Origin: CBDCYS01 sp965226245
GTDB taxonomy: Bacteria; Acidobacteriota; Terriglobia; Bryobacterales; UBA6623
Assembly (NCBI GenBank): GCA_965226245.1
Contig: CBDDCL010000015.1
Span: forward strand, 2,976,001 to 3,040,000
Direction of reading: 5' to 3'
Length of the DNA stretch: 64,000 nucleotides
Below the pieces are notes generated by a model, which searched no databases, was not told where the DNA came from, and saw nothing but the letters and a program-made list of their open reading frames with translations. This document shows positions 1 to 8,641 of this stretch, one piece after another. Numbering within the stretch: the stretch's first letter is position 1; every line of letters begins with the position of its first letter. Position numbers and translations under genes: made by a program.

Positions 1-579
1 GCTGGCGAGGTCAACGCCACGGCGGTCGTAACAGTCGCCGACAGCACGCCGGCGAAGATACTCGATTTCAAGGCAATGCCGGCCGTGGCGAAGGAGCCCG
101 GTGACCCGGTGGTGCTGAGCTGGAGTACCGAGAACGCCACGCAGGTCAGCATCGTGGGCATCGGCGATGTCGCGGCCAGCGGCTCGGTCACGGTCAACCC
201 GGTCGTCCGAACCACTTACGTGCTGATCGCTTATGGCGTCAACTCCGAGGTGTCTTCGGAAGTCACGGTGACGATTGAGAACGCCAACCGGGCGCCAATG
301 GCCATCATCAACAACAACCGTGTTCTCTACGCTCCCGACAGCAGGCTGGCGACTTTGACTCTCGACGGAACCCGCTCCATGGATCCCGACGGAGATCCGA
401 TCACATTCCAGTGGCGCAGTATCGGCCCGGGGAATGCGGAGATCTCGAATCCGACGTCTGCCACGCCGACGGTTCGGTTCCTGGACGGCACGGGGGCCTA
501 CGAGTTCGAGCTGGAAGTGACCGATGACAAGGGCTTGCGATCATTCGCGCGTCACAAGATTCAGGTGGCGGATCTGTAG
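1..579 (+). CDS. PKD/Ig-like domain protein, C-terminal part (5' end outside window)
   Basis: The frame is open from base 1 to the stop at 579, so the gene starts before the window; the first internal ATG is at 76 and need not be the start. The last ~95 residues form a PKD-like beta-sandwich: a 'LDGTRSMDPDGDPITFQW' core followed by 'YEFELEVTDDKG', the usual strand pattern of PKD/cadherin-like domains. Before it lies a second Ig-like repeat with 'VVLSWSTENATQVSI'. These are extracellular adhesion or stalk domains, so the protein is probably secreted or surface bound. The catalytic or anchoring part, if any, lies upstream and cannot be seen. Confidence 0.75.
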   Translation, partial: AGEVNATAVVTVADSTPAKILDFKAMPAVAKEPGDPVVLSWSTENATQVSIVGIGDVAASGSVTVNPVVRTTYVLIAYGVNSEVSSEVTVTIENANRAPMAIINNNRVLYAPDSRLATLTLDGTRSMDPDGDPITFQWRSIGPGNAEISNPTSATPTVRFLDGTGAYEFELEVTDDKGLRSFARHKIQVADL

Positions 580-908
580 GCGGGCAGGGCCGTGGTTCGA
601 AGTAGCCGCGGCCCCGGCAACCTTGGTTCAAGTACGTAGTTGAGCTGCCATCTGGGGAGCGAAGGCGCGGGTAACGATCAGCTCTCAGGCGTAGACCGAA
701 GTCAGCTTGTATTCAAGAGGAACTGCATCATGAAATTCGCGCAAACGTGGCAGAAAATTCGGGAGCCAGACTCGGAGCCCCGACCGTGAGGGAGGGGTTA
801 GCCGCCGCTTCGACGCGCCTCATCCGGCAGCGGCCACGCTCCCCTCTTTGGTTGCGGCTCGTCCGCGTTAGGAACTGACGCGCTGCCTCGCAAAATTCGA
901 TCAACCCG
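580..908. other. intergenic region
   Basis: No convincing gene. A 17-codon reading frame begins at an ATG at 730 after a purine-rich AGAGGA but has no recognisable product and may be a decayed start. No clear terminator after the PKD gene was found. Confidence 0.4.
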
Positions 909-2042
909 ATGCCAATCTTGAAGCGGTCCGTGCCCATAGGGACATTAATCGCCGCCATCGTTCTCTCGGTGTTTTGGATCGGCCTCGGATCGCTCATCGT
1001 CGAGGGCGCGCGCGAACGTGATTTTCTGAACCTCTACACCGGGTCGTCACTCGCGCGGGACGGCGATTTCAGTCAACTCTTCGACCGGGAAACCCAGCTT
1101 CGCCGCGAGCGTGAACTCGTACCCGCAACAGAAGAACTCTACCCCTTTGTCCGCCCGCATTTCTACGCCGCGGTTCTGGCGCCTTTGTCGTTGATTCCGT
1201 TTTCGGCGGCTTTCTGGGTTTGGCTGGCTCTTCACTCCGTTCTGTTGATCGGATGCTGGACCTGGGCCTCGCAGCGCTTTGGACCCGATGCGCTCATCTT
1301 CGGCTCACTATATCTGCCGACGGCCGTAGGGATCGCTCACGGGCAGGATTGCGTGTTTCTGCTGGTCATCGTGATCGCCGCCTACGTCGCGGCCGATCAG
1401 GGAAAGGACATGACGGCAGGCGCGCTGCTTGCGATCGGCCTGATAAAGTTCCACCTGTTGTTCCTCGTGCCCGTGGCGATGGCGCTTCGCGGGAAATGGC
1501 GCCTTCTTCAGGGCTTTTGCGCGGTGGCGGCGCTTGAGGTGGCTGTTTCCGCTGTAGTCTCCGGTTGGAGCGGCATGAAGCAGTATGTTGATCTGCTCCT
1601 GGCGAAGGATATACGGGGTCTTTCTCCGTCGCCGGAGCTGATGATCAACGTCCACAGCATCCCGAAGATTTTTGGGATCGATCAGCCGGCGGTCTCGGCC
1701 CTATCCGTGGCTCTCGTGATAGGGCTGGTCGTAGTAGGGGTCAGGGGAGCTCCACTGTGGCGCTGGTTGTCGGTTGCACTGGCCGGATCGCTGCTGGTCC
1801 CGCCGCATGTTTACGGGTATGACGCATCCATGCTGCTGCTGCCGGTGTGGCTGGCGCTGTTCTCGTCCAAGAAACTGTGGACCCGGCTAATGGCTTTGGC
1901 CCTGGGGGCTCCGCCGGTCTTCTTTCTCTCGATGGCAGGGGCGCCCTGGTCGGTTCTGCCGGCCTTGGTGTTGTTACTTTTTCTGACGGCGCTGGCATGG
2001 GAAAACTACCAAGAACAACGACGAAAGACGCAGTTGGCATAG
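909..2042 (+). CDS. GT87-type (DUF2029) polyprenyl-phosphate-dependent membrane glycosyltransferase
   Basis: A 377-residue, strongly hydrophobic protein with about nine to ten predicted membrane segments. The first spans residues ~8-32, followed by an extracytoplasmic loop rich in charged residues ('ARERDFLNLYTGSSLARDGD'). The early acidic/aromatic loop ('RDFLNLYTGS', 'EELYPFVRPHFYAAVLAPLSLIPF') and the 'AIGLIKFHLLFL' and 'VPPHVYGYDASMLLLP' segments are typical of the GT-C fold family GT87/DUF2029. Such enzymes move a sugar (mannose or arabinose type) from a polyprenyl-phosphate donor on the outer face of the membrane. The acceptor is unknown. No good ribosome-binding site precedes the ATG at 909. 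It has no operon partner. Confidence 0.7.
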   Translation: MPILKRSVPIGTLIAAIVLSVFWIGLGSLIVEGARERDFLNLYTGSSLARDGDFSQLFDRETQLRRERELVPATEELYPFVRPHFYAAVLAPLSLIPFSAAFWVWLALHSVLLIGCWTWASQRFGPDALIFGSLYLPTAVGIAHGQDCVFLLVIVIAAYVAADQGKDMTAGALLAIGLIKFHLLFLVPVAMALRGKWRLLQGFCAVAALEVAVSAVVSGWSGMKQYVDLLLAKDIRGLSPSPELMINVHSIPKIFGIDQPAVSALSVALVIGLVVVGVRGAPLWRWLSVALAGSLLVPPHVYGYDASMLLLPVWLALFSSKKLWTRLMALALGAPPVFFLSMAGAPWSVLPALVLLLFLTALAWENYQEQRRKTQLA

Positions 2043-2124
2043 TTAAATCGTCGCGGATAAGGGCAGAAAATTTCAAACGACCGGACAGAGGCGTGGACGG
2101 AAGTCCGCGCTCCGGAGACCCACA

Positions 2125-2154
2125 TTTCTGCTACGACGATTTTCTGCTACGACG
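2125..2154. repeat. two-unit 16-bp tandem repeat in intergenic DNA
   Basis: The unit tttctgctacgacgat (2125-2140) is followed by a second copy with the last bases changed (2141-2154). It lies in the 230-bp gap between the GT87 gene and the convergent radical SAM gene, where no gene or clear terminator was seen. Confidence 0.5.
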
Positions 2155-2272
2155 TGGCGCGCGCATTCTTGCGTGCCGTATCGCCATTCTTGGCGACATG
2201 TCTTGCCGACAGAGTGGCCCGCCTGGACAGCGCGGGGCGGCACTGCGGAGCCGTGCAACACCTACTACCTGG

Positions 2273-3823
2273 TCAGTCGCCCGAAGCCGGGGCGGGGGCG
2301 GCTGCTGGTGCGGGGGCCATGGGTGGCCGCTTCATGAGGGCTAGGGCGCTGCGGCCCAACAGCGTGGCCAGCTTGCGTTTCGTCCCCTTGACGGCGCTGT
2401 CGGCGGAAAGCCCATACCTTGTGTAACGAGTTAACAAACCGCGGCAAACTACAAGATATGTCAGGAACTTTCGCATGTCCTTGAACATTCCGAGTCGCTT
2501 CGAGCGCATCACAATCGAAGGGAAACTGTAGAACTGCCGCCAAGCCGATTCAACCTTGCCGAGAAGCTGCTTTTCGCTCAGGTTGGGGTGGTGGTAGAGG
2601 ATTCGCGGGTGATTCGGGTCGAGCCAGTACTCGTAGTCCTTCTTGATCAGCTTGAGAGCCTTGCGGCCGCGCTTCATCATGTGGAAGTCCACGGTACCCG
2701 GCAGCGGCGTCAGGGGGATGAACTGGGCCAGTGTGAGTCCGCAGTCGCGCGCGAACTGCATCGTGTAATCCAGCGAATCTTGTGTGTCGGTCTCGATCCC
2801 GAAAATGAAGGCGCCCATGATGTAGGGGAAACCCTGGGTGCGAACCGTTTCGAGTTTTTCCGCTAGCAGGTCACCGGTCGAGTTGAAGGTCTTGTTCGTG
2901 GCTTTCAGCCCTTCTTCGGTGACCGTCTCGATGCCGATCAGCGCCCCGACCACTCCCGCCTTCCTCATGGCCGCGAGGTATTCCGGGTCGTCGGCTACTT
3001 CCATCGTGATCTGGGTGCAAAAGAACATGTCGTTGGGAACTTCCTTTTCCAAACGACGGAGCAGGTCGAAACGCTGCTCGAGGCCGGCTTCGAGCCCCTT
3101 GCGCTCTTCGGCGTTGCGGGCGTTGGCTATGTCCGGACGCGAGTAGGGATAGAAATTGTCATCTGAAAACATGACCAGCCGAAATCCGGCCCGGTAGAGT
3201 TCCTGAACCTCCTGAATGATCCCGTCGTTGGTGCGCAGCCGCGGGGTCTGGCCGTCCTGTATCCAAACCGAGCAGAACGAGCACTGCTTGGGACAGCCGC
3301 GTACGGTCTGAACCGACCCAACCAGGTAGCGGTCGACCTTCATCAGATCCCAGCGGGCCGGCGTAAAGTAATCGGGGTCCACCTGTCCCCCGCGGTAGGT
3401 CTGTTGGAGCTTCCCGGCGGCGTAATCGTCCAGGACCTGCGGCCAGGTCAGTTCGGCGTCGCCTGTTACGGCGCAGTCGCCATAACGCAGAGTCTCTTCG
3501 GGAAAGATCGATGTGTGCGGTCCCCCAAAAATCACGGTGGCGCCTTTCTGCTTGGCCTTCTTTGCCAGCGCGTATCCGTGAATGGCGTTAAAAGTGTGAA
3601 TGCTGATACCGAGAATGTCGCCGGCCTCCATCTCGTCCCATGGAAATTCCTCGACCGCTTGATCGACTAGCCGCAGCCCTTTCACGTAGCCGTTTCGGGG
3701 AGTGACCGCCGCCAGAACGGGCAGCGCGCGGGGCGTAATGAAGGAAAAATCGATTCGCTCCGCGGCCGGTGCCGGGTTGGTAAGGAAAACTTTAAATTCT
3801 CGTGACGTTTGTGATGCTGGCAT
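2273..3823 (-). CDS. B12-binding domain radical SAM protein
   Basis: 516 residues. An N-terminal cobalamin-binding Rossmann-like region (about 10-140, with 'DILGISIHTFNAIHGYALAKKAKQKGATVIFGGPH') precedes a radical SAM core with the CX3CX2C cluster motif at C177, C181 and C184, which binds the SAM-cleaving [4Fe-4S] cluster. The later 'GALIGIETVTEEGLKATNKTFN' and 'GAFIFGIETDTQDSL' blocks are the usual glycine-rich strands of this barrel. The C-terminus is basic, then Ala/Pro rich. Family members perform methylations or rearrangements at unactivated carbons in lipid, hopanoid or natural-product pathways; the substrate here is unknown. AAGAGGAG lies 9-16 nt before the ATG at 3823 and supports that start. 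Confidence 0.85.
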   Translation of the reverse strand: MPASQTSREFKVFLTNPAPAAERIDFSFITPRALPVLAAVTPRNGYVKGLRLVDQAVEEFPWDEMEAGDILGISIHTFNAIHGYALAKKAKQKGATVIFGGPHTSIFPEETLRYGDCAVTGDAELTWPQVLDDYAAGKLQQTYRGGQVDPDYFTPARWDLMKVDRYLVGSVQTVRGCPKQCSFCSVWIQDGQTPRLRTNDGIIQEVQELYRAGFRLVMFSDDNFYPYSRPDIANARNAEERKGLEAGLEQRFDLLRRLEKEVPNDMFFCTQITMEVADDPEYLAAMRKAGVVGALIGIETVTEEGLKATNKTFNSTGDLLAEKLETVRTQGFPYIMGAFIFGIETDTQDSLDYTMQFARDCGLTLAQFIPLTPLPGTVDFHMMKRGRKALKLIKKDYEYWLDPNHPRILYHHPNLSEKQLLGKVESAWRQFYSFPSIVMRSKRLGMFKDMRKFLTYLVVCRGLLTRYTRYGLSADSAVKGTKRKLATLLGRSALALMKRPPMAPAPAAAPAPASGD

Positions 3824-3892
3824 AGGCCAGTCTCCTCTTGTTTAGTCCCACTGCTCGCTGTCTCGGAGAAAGATTCCGAAACAGGTTCCCGG

Positions 3893-5029
3893 TCAATCGG
3901 GTTTCCACCCGTAAGCTGACATCATAACCTCAAAAAGGTACGTGTTGGGGAAAAATCCCTCCACTCGTTCGGCCCCGGGGCCCTCCGCCAGTACCAGTAC
4001 CTCCTCGGCAGTGTGTTTGCCGGCGACGGCCATCGAAGGCAAGACATCTTCACCCTTTGTGGCGGCCAAGGGGAAGTGCAGGTCGTAAGAATGGTCGGCG
4101 GTAAACACGATGAGCGTGTCGGTACCTTTCAGGCGTTGGGCCGTTTGCTCGATAATTTTATCGAACTGAACCATCAGGTCGAGCGATTTTTTGATGTTGG
4201 TGTAGTGGTTGTTCGACTCGACCATAAGGAAGAACCCATTGGGATGAGCTTCGAGAATGGTCAGCGCTTTGTCGACGGCCACGGCGAGATCAAAGTCTTC
4301 CGGCTCCTTCTCGAACAGCGCGACGAGACGCTTTGTTTCGGGACCAACTGCGTCCAAGTTGTCGGCTGGTTCGACAAATTCGTAGCCGTGCGCTGGCAGC
4401 TCCTTGGCCGGATCGAAGCCCAGCTCGGCCGTCTCAGTCAAAATGCGCTTACGTCCCGGCCCAATGACAACATCGACTCCGTCGCCGAAACGGGGATCGA
4501 CGATCTGGGAGAAGATTTCGCCCCAACTGTCGCGCTCATTGCTGTGCGCGTAACAGGCGGAGGGCGTGGCATCGGTGATGGGGCTGTTGGAAACCACGCC
4601 GGTTGCCAGACCGTGTTCCTCGGCGTACTCCAGAATTGTCTTGAGAGGAGGTCCATCCACTTCGCCGCGTTTGGCCTCAGGTCCTTGGGAGATCACTCCG
4701 ACTTGCGTTTTCTGTCCCGTCACGATGGCGGTCATGCCGGCAGCGGAGTCGGTGTTCCAGGTCGATGCCGCGGATGTATCCGATAGGCCCATGTGCGGCA
4801 TGGAATGGATGTAGAAAGCTTGCGGTTTGCCGTGTCCGTAGACACTGGCCGCGTGAATAGTGCCCAGGCCCGTCCCGTCGCCCACGAAAAGGACAACGTT
4901 CCTGGCTTGCTTGGCCGGAGGGTCTTTGGCGGCGCTGTGCTGGGGACTGCTGGAGCATGCCAGAGTCCCAAGCACAATGGCCACCGGTATCAGGAGACCT
5001 GCACACCGAGGGAGTCGAGATCGGGCCAT
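3893..5029 (-). CDS. alkaline phosphatase family lipoprotein
   Basis: From the ATG at 5029 the product is 378 residues and begins with a lipoprotein signal: hydrophobic 'GLLIPVAIVLGTLAC', with the lipidated cysteine at 25. 'VVLFVGDGTGLG' supplies the first metal-binding Asp (51), and 'NTDSAAGMTAIVTG' carries the phosphorylated Ser (95) of the PhoA superfamily. 'FTADHSYDLHF' (metal-binding Asp-His) and 'GKHTAEEVLVLAEGPGA' are the C-terminal metal ligands. It should release inorganic phosphate from extracytoplasmic phosphoesters. An upstream in-frame ATG at 5149 would add 40 residues before the signal peptide, so 5029 is preferred although no strong Shine-Dalgarno is seen. Confidence 0.85.
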   Translation of the reverse strand: MARSRLPRCAGLLIPVAIVLGTLACSSSPQHSAAKDPPAKQARNVVLFVGDGTGLGTIHAASVYGHGKPQAFYIHSMPHMGLSDTSAASTWNTDSAAGMTAIVTGQKTQVGVISQGPEAKRGEVDGPPLKTILEYAEEHGLATGVVSNSPITDATPSACYAHSNERDSWGEIFSQIVDPRFGDGVDVVIGPGRKRILTETAELGFDPAKELPAHGYEFVEPADNLDAVGPETKRLVALFEKEPEDFDLAVAVDKALTILEAHPNGFFLMVESNNHYTNIKKSLDLMVQFDKIIEQTAQRLKGTDTLIVFTADHSYDLHFPLAATKGEDVLPSMAVAGKHTAEEVLVLAEGPGAERVEGFFPNTYLFEVMMSAYGWKPD

Positions 5030-5257
5030 AGCGGCTTTGTCGTGCTGGGACTGACCGGTTTGCCTGTTCCGTCCCGAGGCGAGCGCCACTCCATCGATCA
5101 CAAACATCGAGGATCTATCATAGGACATCGGAGTGCTGCCCCGCTGCAATCAAGGCACGGAGATTCAGTCTGGACTACTATCGAGCGTTCGTTCGGAGCT
5201 CAATCTGCCCAGCAAATTTTGATTTGCGGCAGCGCTTGGGCCCGCCAAGGCCAGAAG

Positions 5258-5710
5258 ATGAGCGCGTCGTTTACGATTCTGGAACATACCGCGGACATCG
5301 GCTTCAGAGCTTGGGGCGCGACCGCGGAGGAATTGTTCGAGAGTTCCGCCCGAGCGATGATGGCAATCGCCGCCGAGGATTGCCAGATCGAGACCCGCGA
5401 TGAACGATTCGTTGAGGTTAGCGGTGATGACTACGAGTCGTTGCTCGTCAACTGGCTGAGCGAAGTGCTCTATCTGTTCGACAGCGAAGAGTTCGTAGCG
5501 GGACGCTTTCATGTGGACTCCGTCGATGCCGCCAAGACAAGCACGGGGCTGCGGGACAAGCCGGCCCGGCTGCGCGCTCGCCTAGCGGGCGAGCGGCGCC
5601 ATCCGGAGCGTCACCGCTGGACTCTGATCGTCAAAGCCGTCACCTATCATGAGATCGAGGTGACCGAGCGCAACGGCCGCTGGGAATCGCGGGTTTTCCT
5701 GGACATATGA
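5258..5710 (+). CDS. archease, RtcB ligase activator
   Basis: 150 residues starting 'MSASFTILEHTADIGFRAWG', the archease signature. Asp of 'HTADIG' and the acidic C-terminal 'FLDI' are expected metal ligands. 'WLSEVLYLFDSEEFV' and 'KAVTYHEIEV' are also conserved. Archease accelerates RtcB guanylylation so that the RNA ligase turns over many times. The reading frame is open further upstream (to 4793), but that part overlaps the phosphatase gene and is not archease-like; AAGGCCAGAAG before the ATG at 5258 is a weak ribosome-binding site. The stop overlaps the start of rtcB by 4 bp (ATGA), so the two are translationally coupled. Confidence 0.9.
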   Translation: MSASFTILEHTADIGFRAWGATAEELFESSARAMMAIAAEDCQIETRDERFVEVSGDDYESLLVNWLSEVLYLFDSEEFVAGRFHVDSVDAAKTSTGLRDKPARLRARLAGERRHPERHRWTLIVKAVTYHEIEVTERNGRWESRVFLDI

Positions 5711-7149
5711 GTCTCGCGGACCAACTCGAAAAGCTGGACGATTACCGCTGGCGACTTCCGCGCCACAGCCGGCCGGGCATGCGCACCGACGTCGTCGTCT
5801 ACGCCACCAAAGCGATCATTGATAAGATCGCCCAGGATAAGTCTCTCGAACAAGCGGCCAACGTGGCATCGCTCCCCGGAATCGTGGGTCCCAGCCTGGC
5901 CATGCCTGACATTCATCAGGGATACGGGTTCCCGATCGGCGGAGTGTGCGCCACCGACTACTCCCATGGCGTGGTCTCCCCGGGCGGCGTCGGTTTCGAC
6001 ATCAACTGCGGTGTGCGCTTGGTCCGCGCCAACTTGCAGGAAGCCGACGTCCGGCCACGGATGCGAGAACTGTTGAATCAAGTCTTCCGCGACGTGCCTT
6101 GCGGCACCGGAGGCTCCGGTTTCGTGAAGATCAATTTCAAGGACCTGGACGGAATCCTCGTCGAGGGCGCGCGCTGGATGGTCAACCACGGATATGGGGA
6201 AGCCCGCGACGCCGAGTTTGCCGAGGCCGAAGGCGCGCTGCCTGATGCGGAGACCGGCAAAGTGTCGGATCGCGCCAAGGAAAGGGGACGGCCACAGGTT
6301 GGAACGCTGGGCAGCGGGAACCATTTCCTCGAAATCCAATACGTCGAGCGTGTTCACGACGAGCCCGCCGCGAGAGCTTTCGGCTTATCCGAGAACCAGA
6401 TCGTGGTGCTCATTCATTCCGGTTCGCGGGGGCTTGGCCATCAGGTCTGCACTGACTATTTGCGGGAGATGGGCGCGGGAATGAAGAAATACGGTATCGA
6501 GCTGCCCGACCGCCAGCTCGCCTGCGTGCCCATTCAGTCTCCCGAAGGGCAGAGCTATCTGGGGGCAATGCGGGCGGCGGCGAACTACGCTTGGGCCAAC
6601 CGGCAGGGCATCACGCATTTTCTTCGAGGCGCGTTCCAGCGCGTTTTTGGGGATGCGACGAAGCTCGACCTGGTCTACGATGTTTGCCACAACATTGCCA
6701 AAAAGGAGCGCTATTTAGTCGACGGCAAACAGCGCGACGTGCTGGTGCATCGCAAGGGCGCCACGCGTGCCTTCCCGCCGGGACACCCGGAAGTGACCGC
6801 GGCTTACCGTGACGTGGGCCAGCCTGTCTTCATTCCTGGAAGCATGGGAACGGCGTCGTGGGTGCTCGCCGATCAGCCCGGTTCAATGAAAGAGACCTTC
6901 GGCACCGTATGCCACGGGGCTGGGCGATTGCTGAGCCGCACGGCGGCGCGCAAGAACAGGGATCTTAGCCGCGTCATAAAGGACTTGGAAGAAGCCGGAA
7001 TCATGGTTCGCAGCGAAACCAAGAAGGGCATCCTGGAGGAGGTCCCGGAAGCCTATAAGGATGTAGACGAAGTGATCGAAGTCGTCCACAACGCCGGCCT
7101 GGCAAAAAAGGTGGCACGGCTGCGGCCCATGGGCGTGATCAAGGGTTAG
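5707..7149 (+). CDS. rtcB: RNA-splicing ligase RtcB
   Basis: 480 residues, full length for the family. It joins 2',3'-cyclic phosphate (or 3'-phosphate) RNA ends to 5'-OH ends with GTP and Mn2+. Visible motifs: 'SPGGVGFDINCGVRL' (metal ligands Asp98 and Cys101), 'GTLGSGNHFLEIQ', 'IHSGSRGLGHQV', 'RKGATRAFPPGHP' and 'GTVCHGAGRLLSR' with the guanylylated His near residue 403. It overlaps the archease stop by 4 bp, forming a two-gene RNA repair operon. No RtcR-type sigma54 activator lies beside it. An IS1595 element has inserted 60 bp downstream. Confidence 0.95.
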   Translation: MSLADQLEKLDDYRWRLPRHSRPGMRTDVVVYATKAIIDKIAQDKSLEQAANVASLPGIVGPSLAMPDIHQGYGFPIGGVCATDYSHGVVSPGGVGFDINCGVRLVRANLQEADVRPRMRELLNQVFRDVPCGTGGSGFVKINFKDLDGILVEGARWMVNHGYGEARDAEFAEAEGALPDAETGKVSDRAKERGRPQVGTLGSGNHFLEIQYVERVHDEPAARAFGLSENQIVVLIHSGSRGLGHQVCTDYLREMGAGMKKYGIELPDRQLACVPIQSPEGQSYLGAMRAAANYAWANRQGITHFLRGAFQRVFGDATKLDLVYDVCHNIAKKERYLVDGKQRDVLVHRKGATRAFPPGHPEVTAAYRDVGQPVFIPGSMGTASWVLADQPGSMKETFGTVCHGAGRLLSRTAARKNRDLSRVIKDLEEAGIMVRSETKKGILEEVPEAYKDVDEVIEVVHNAGLAKKVARLRPMGVIKG

Positions 7150-7209
7150 GAGAGCGGCGGAAGTGCGGATTTCCCTCGGTAATTCGACCAGCCCGCCAAT
7201 ACTCGGTTG

Positions 7210-8236
7210 ATGGGGTATTTAGTTGACTCCAGTAGCCACTACATCTTGGGGGTGGGGGTGCCGGCCCTGGTGGCCTCGACCATTGTCTTATAGGGAGCAG
7301 GGTCGGCGGCGACCGCCTGCTGGAGGAGGCGATAGAAAAGTTTGCCGCGCGACCGTGAGGTCCGCCGGTTGAAGCGGAACGTGAACTCGTCCAGGTAGTA
7401 GTCCAAATACTCGTGACTGACAGCCCCCTGGTGGGTCCCCAACAGCCAGCGCTTTAGCAGAGAGGCGACACGATGGACTCTCGGCAGCAGCTTACTCGCC
7501 GATTGCCGCTTCCCGCGCAGCACGGTGACTTCATGGCGGTATCCTTTGTTCTCCAATCCCGCATAGCCTTCCCAGCCGTCGGTGTGCACGAGGCTGCCAG
7601 GTTGGATAGCTTCTTCGACAAAGGCTTCCAAGCTCGCCGCTGAGGCATCCGCGATCCGACGGAGCCGGATGCGACCCATACCGCGCCCATCCTCCTCGGC
7701 AGCAACCGCAACTAACGCTTTGCCAACCATTTCGCGACCTCGGACGCCCTCTTCGACTCCGCCCACATACGTTTCGTCCACCTCCACCCGGCCGACCAGC
7801 CGATTGCGACCGGGGCGCACCATGGCGCGGCGGAACTTGTGCAGCCAGGTCCAGGCGGTTACATAGCTACCCAAACCCAAGACCCGCTGCAACTCCAGCG
7901 CGCTGGCCCCGCCTTTTTGCGTTGTCACCCACCAAGCCGCCCGGAACCACAACGTCAAGGGCTTGCGGGTGTCCTGGAAAATCGTGCCCGCCGTCACCGA
8001 GGCCTGGTAACCGCAGTCGGCGCAGAGCAGCAGATTGCGTTTGCTGGCCCATGAGGACTGGATCCCACAGCGCGGGCACACGAACCCCTCCGGCCAGCGC
8101 AGCTTCAGCAGGTACTCCCGGCACGCCTCCTCGGTCGAGAATCGAGCTTCCAACTCGACGAGGTTTCGGGGGTAGTCCTCCTTCATGCCCCCAACCACAA
8201 CATATTGTGGCTACTGGAGTCAACTAAATACCCCAT
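7210..8236 (-). mobile_element. IS1595-family insertion sequence, copy 1
   Basis: Perfect terminal inverted repeats begin atggggtatttagttgactc at both ends. An 8-bp target duplication, ctcggttg, lies at 7202-7209 and 8237-8244, as expected for IS1595 elements. The whole element is the exact inverse of the copy at 8642-9668, so both arrived recently or one derives from the other. It sits 60 bp after rtcB. Confidence 0.9.
7239..8198 (-). CDS. IS1595-family transposase (zinc ribbon plus ISXO2-like DDE domain)
   Basis: 319 residues. An N-terminal zinc ribbon ('FVCPRCGIQ' and 'LLCADCGYQ') for DNA binding is followed by an ISXO2-type catalytic domain. Catalytic Asp residues are visible in 'VEVDETYVGG' and 'VHTDGWEGY', and the C-terminal 'DEFTFRFNRR' is the usual IS1595 end. 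The protein is identical to that of copy 2. The listed start is a GTG at 8198; an ATG lies 12 nt further in. The frame has no defects, so it is probably active. Confidence 0.92.
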   Translation of the reverse strand: MVGGMKEDYPRNLVELEARFSTEEACREYLLKLRWPEGFVCPRCGIQSSWASKRNLLLCADCGYQASVTAGTIFQDTRKPLTLWFRAAWWVTTQKGGASALELQRVLGLGSYVTAWTWLHKFRRAMVRPGRNRLVGRVEVDETYVGGVEEGVRGREMVGKALVAVAAEEDGRGMGRIRLRRIADASAASLEAFVEEAIQPGSLVHTDGWEGYAGLENKGYRHEVTVLRGKRQSASKLLPRVHRVASLLKRWLLGTHQGAVSHEYLDYYLDEFTFRFNRRTSRSRGKLFYRLLQQAVAADPAPYKTMVEATRAGTPTPKM

Positions 8237-8641
8237 CTCGGTTGAACCGCCCGCTTACTCCTCCCAAGGCCCCACTTCGCTCGGTTTCCCGCGGCGAGAC
8301 CGCTCCTTGTCGCTGGGGTGGGCCGAGGTGGTCGACCACGGTGTGCTCTACGAGTATGCGGTGCTGGTGAGTTCGCTGCACGAGGAGGTGGCGGAAGCGC
8401 GGCCCGCAATTTGGAGAATGACGGCCGAAAAAGGGGCTCGTCGTCGAACGGGAGCAACTCGAACCCGTCAAACAAACCTTCGCCGTTTTCGTCCGTGGGC
8501 TGCTCGGTCCGGACGAGATTGCCGCCTGGGAGACTTAGGTCAGTCTGGGCGAATGCCATCGAAAGAAACTGATCCCAGCAGGCGGAGTTGAAGGGGGTCA
8601 AAGCGCTCGAACGGGCCAGGCGCTACCCTAGTTTAGCGATG
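8237..8641 (+). pseudogene. 405-bp segment between the two IS1595 copies, with a frameshifted unknown gene tail
   Basis: One frame reads 'WAEVVDHGVLYEYAVLVSSLHEEVAEARP' up to about 8403. A second frame then reads 'GLVVEREQLEPVKQTFAVFVRGLLGPDEIAAWET' and stops near 8538. The composition of both parts looks coding, so this is likely the 3' end of one gene with a frameshift near 8400. I do not recognise the family. The rest of the spacer holds nothing clear. Confidence 0.4.

Noticed and set aside
2588..2866. Plus-strand ORFs opposite the radical SAM gene
   Set aside because: They are antisense shadows of 2273-3823; the minus strand has a full conserved enzyme with a good ribosome-binding site.
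4793..5257. Upstream extension of the archease frame to 4793
   Set aside because: It overlaps the phosphatase gene on the other strand, and the encoded residues have no similarity to archease; the family starts at the ATG at 5258.
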